Origin: Bacteroidales bacterium
Lineage (GTDB): Bacteria; Bacteroidota; Bacteroidia; Bacteroidales; P3
Length of the DNA: 9,772 nucleotides
Reading direction: 5' to 3'
Assembly: GCA_021443125.1 (NCBI GenBank)
Contig: JABUUQ010000005.1
Coordinates: 1 to 9,772 of the forward strand
The stretch's first letter is position 1; each line of letters starts with the position of its first letter. The notes beneath the pieces were generated by a model. It did not search any database. It was given only the letters and a program-made list of their open reading frames with translations, and was not told the origin of the DNA. The translations under genes were made by a program, and so were the position numbers. Shown here piece by piece: positions 9,201 to 9,772 of this stretch.

Positions 9201-9772
9201 TTTGACTTTGATGATGGAGGTTCAAAAGAGGATGTATATTCATTAAGAGCAGGAGCACACAGAGTTAAAAATCTAAGTGATGAACATAAAGTATCGTGGT
9301 TGACAAGAATAGAACTAGGATACAACAGACACATAGCTAAGAGAAAGCTTAATCTTCAGGAAACATTTGAGAACAAAGGAGAGTACAATACTTACTCTAT
9401 AGCACTTGACAACAGATTAACAAAGGTTGTCTATACAGACCTTTCTAAACAATTGGATGTATATGCAGATTTAGATTTAGAATATGGAAAAGTAGATGGC
9501 TTTAAAGAAAGTGCTGGAAGCAAAGGTGGACTTGAAGTACAGATTAAAGATAATGACTACTTAAGCGCACAGGCAGGAGCAGGAGTGAAAGCATCACAAA
9601 GAATCTATACAGGAAATGATATATCTGTAAAAATAACAGCAGATGTAAAATACGCATATGAGCTTGGAGATAACTACGATGGAAACAAAGCTAGACTTAA
9701 AAATGGAGGAGAAGGATATTACAGTTTAATCACTCCAGAAGAAAGAGAAGGTAAACTTACAGGAAAAATTGG
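3..9772 (+). CDS. Giant type Va autotransporter adhesin, partial at both ends
   Basis: One uninterrupted frame of 3,256 complete codons plus two bases covers the window. Neither the start codon nor the stop is present. Domain order is: N-terminal autotransporter-associated domain (residues 1-98), Pro-rich linker (117-229), long Gly/Asn/Thr/Ile-rich beta-helical passenger (230-2797), junction (2798-2919), helical linker (2920-3013), and outer-membrane beta-barrel (3014 onward). The expected role is a self-secreted surface protein: export by Sec, barrel insertion in the outer membrane, passenger displayed outside as an adhesive fibre. The missing signal peptide and barrel end suggest a full length near 3,400 residues, the size class of fusobacterial RadD and Fap2, though I cannot equate it with either. 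The first Met in the window (residue 43) lies inside the N-terminal domain, so it is not the start. There is a single Cys (residue 2721). No operon context or regulation is visible. Family is confident; ligand and gene name are not. Confidence 0.96.
351..689 (+). other. Pro/Thr/Val-rich linker between N-terminal domain and passenger
   Basis: About 22 prolines fall within residues 118-228, mostly as Pro separated by two to five Thr, Val, Ile, Ala or Asn residues, such as TIPTITPITAPVVPIP near residues 146-161. The segment has no Trp, no Cys, no aromatic residues and very few charges until its end (KEPDR). This composition suits an extended, stiff spacer and not a globular fold. Similar Pro-rich stretches sit between the N-terminal domain and the passenger in other fusobacterial autotransporters. 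It may hold the passenger away from the N-terminal domain. It could also be a substrate for O-linked modification, which is speculation based only on the high Thr/Ser/Pro content. Confidence 0.8.
690..2999 (+). other. N-terminal passenger, less regular beta-rich region
   Basis: Residues 230-999 open with a SWAWMSG box (W247, W249) and then ITGGTFYVAG- and NVTGGTFW-type strands, a pattern seen at the head of fusobacterial passengers. The region is rich in Gly, Asn and Thr with alternating hydrophobics, as expected of a parallel beta-helix, but the repeat is looser than downstream. Trp and Phe recur (RWTG, TWVPD, KWTTA, IWNGE, HWYNS), and there are longer loops such as residues 490-530. Scattered turns of the later type already occur (VGIFF near base 1590, VGVYA near 1767). 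The aromatic content and loops make this the part most likely to carry a specific binding head, by inference. I recognise no enzyme motif. Confidence 0.7.
6077..6103 (+). repeat. 27-bp perfect direct repeat, copy 1
   Basis: These bases are identical to 6851-6877 and encode ITAQNGGIG in the same frame. The copies are 774 bases apart, exactly 258 codons. Flanking bases differ on both sides. Identity this long stands out because neighbouring units of the array are strongly diverged. Confidence 0.9.
6851..6877 (+). repeat. 27-bp perfect direct repeat, copy 2
   Basis: Second copy of the sequence at 6077-6103, also encoding ITAQNGGIG at the turn of a beta-helix coil. Recombination between the copies would delete or duplicate 258 residues without a frameshift. 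Confidence 0.9.
7899..8003 (+). other. Histidine cluster in the passenger (possible metal site)
   Basis: Five His fall within 35 residues: H2633 and H2639 (in GDHNKISAHL), then H2664, H2665 and H2667 (in KVHHDHS). His is otherwise rare in the repeat array. The two groups lie 25-31 residues apart, about one coil, so they could stack on adjacent rungs. Metal binding is only an inference; surface-exposed polar variation would look the same. Confidence 0.35.
8208..8393 (+). repeat. Three adjacent regular beta-helix rungs closing the array
   Basis: Three units align cleanly: residues 2736-2757 (KIVNNGTITINAGVGMNINE and two more), 2758-2777 (TVVNTGTLNVNNGVGIEGTG) and 2778-2797 (TVINTGTMNVVPGAVGENAG). 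Their lengths are 22, 20 and 20 residues, shorter than the average of about 27 for the array. The second and third are also similar at DNA level with a 60-base period, suggesting a more recent local duplication than elsewhere. Each carries an N-[NT]-G turn, two short strands and a G-[VA]-[VG] turn, so they show the basic rung most plainly. Confidence 0.82.
8394..8759 (+). other. Passenger-to-barrel junction (autochaperone-like position)
   Basis: Residues 2798-2919 lose the G-[IV]-[YF] unit but keep short hydrophobic strands, such as GDIVVNGAHVDI and VKILSNFAS, ending in DLVIAKRPYAD. In classical autotransporters the C-terminal end of the beta-helix just before the translocator caps the helix and seeds its folding on the cell surface. 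This segment holds that position. Assignment rests on position and strand pattern, not on a recognised motif. Confidence 0.5.
8760..9041 (+). other. Helical linker threading the barrel
   Basis: Residues 2920-3013 change from Gly/Asn/Thr-rich strands to charged helix-forming sequence: FDALDKGLDNIL, AEILKGLNEYLDGL, and the long stretch from FETETARTLAETRGDIY into RMQDINRAF. In type Va autotransporters such a segment ends in an alpha-helix lying in the pore of the barrel. Arg, almost absent from the array, becomes common from here on. An RGD triplet (bases 8931-8939) occurs in this helix and is probably coincidental. Confidence 0.8.
9042..9772 (+). other. Autotransporter beta-barrel translocator domain, C-terminally truncated
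   Basis: Residues 3014-3256 show alternating aromatic/hydrophobic and polar residues in amphipathic strands: KYSVIYTDGNY, YDYKVMGLLYMKE, KYGYTLGFAGSKFDF, VYSLRAGAHRV, VSWLTRIELGYNRH, NTYSIALDNRLTK, DVYADLDLEYGK, LEVQIKD, YLSAQAGAGVKASQ and ISVKITADVKYAYEL. That is about ten strands, with an eleventh beginning at GKLTGKIG on the window edge. A 12-stranded barrel is usual, so roughly 40-60 residues, including the C-terminal aromatic residue recognised by the Bam machinery, should lie off the right edge. It inserts in the outer membrane and exports the passenger. Codon use has more C-ending codons than the passenger. Confidence 0.92.

Noticed and set aside
8295..9334. Ser/Cys/Tyr/Asn-rich short minus-strand frames
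   Set aside because: These are antisense shadows of the last rungs and the barrel; no family resemblance and no independent support.
8760..9772. Trimeric (YadA-like, type Vc) autotransporter anchor
   Set aside because: The C-terminal barrel is well over 200 residues with about ten strands visible, whereas type Vc anchors contribute only about four strands per chain.
1..9772. A new multi-gene defence, mobile or regulatory system
   Set aside because: Only one gene is present. There are no transposase, recombinase, nuclease or toxin motifs, no inverted-repeat ends, tRNA or intergenic regulatory DNA.

Overview
The window is the inside of one very large gene. A single reading frame on the + strand is open from base 3 to the last base: 3,256 complete codons with no stop, entering at the left edge and leaving at the right. 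I read it codon by codon and found no frameshift. The product is a giant classical (type Va) autotransporter, a secreted surface adhesin. The organism is most likely a Fusobacterium, probably of the varium/ulcerans/mortiferum type. The reasons are the low-GC, A- and G-rich coding strand, the use of AGA and ATA codons, and the pairing of a fusobacterial autotransporter-associated N-terminal domain with a fusobacterial-style C-terminal barrel. The genus is inferred from family resemblance; no species marker is present.

Layout, with residue n encoded at base 3n. Residues 1-98 are the charged, coiled-coil-prone N-terminal domain; the signal peptide lies off the left edge. Residues 117-229 are a Pro/Thr/Val-rich linker. 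Residues 230-999 are a tryptophan-containing, less regular first part of the passenger. Residues 1000-2797 are a dense array of about 65 degenerate units carrying a G-[IV]-[YF] turn roughly every 27 residues, read as successive coils of a beta-helix. Residues 2798-2919 are a junction without the motif. Residues 2920-3013 are a helical linker, and 3014-3256 are a beta-barrel cut at about its eleventh strand.

Working model: after Sec export the barrel inserts in the outer membrane, the helix lies in its pore, and the passenger is threaded out and folds into a long fibre. The binding target cannot be read from the sequence. The regions differ in composition: the repeat array nearly lacks Arg and Trp, the whole product has one Cys, and the barrel uses more C-ending codons than the passenger. 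I see no second gene, RNA gene, mobile element, CRISPR array, promoter or terminator. Open frames on the minus strand are shadows. There is no intergenic DNA. I did not find a new multi-gene system; the points of interest are internal to this giant protein.
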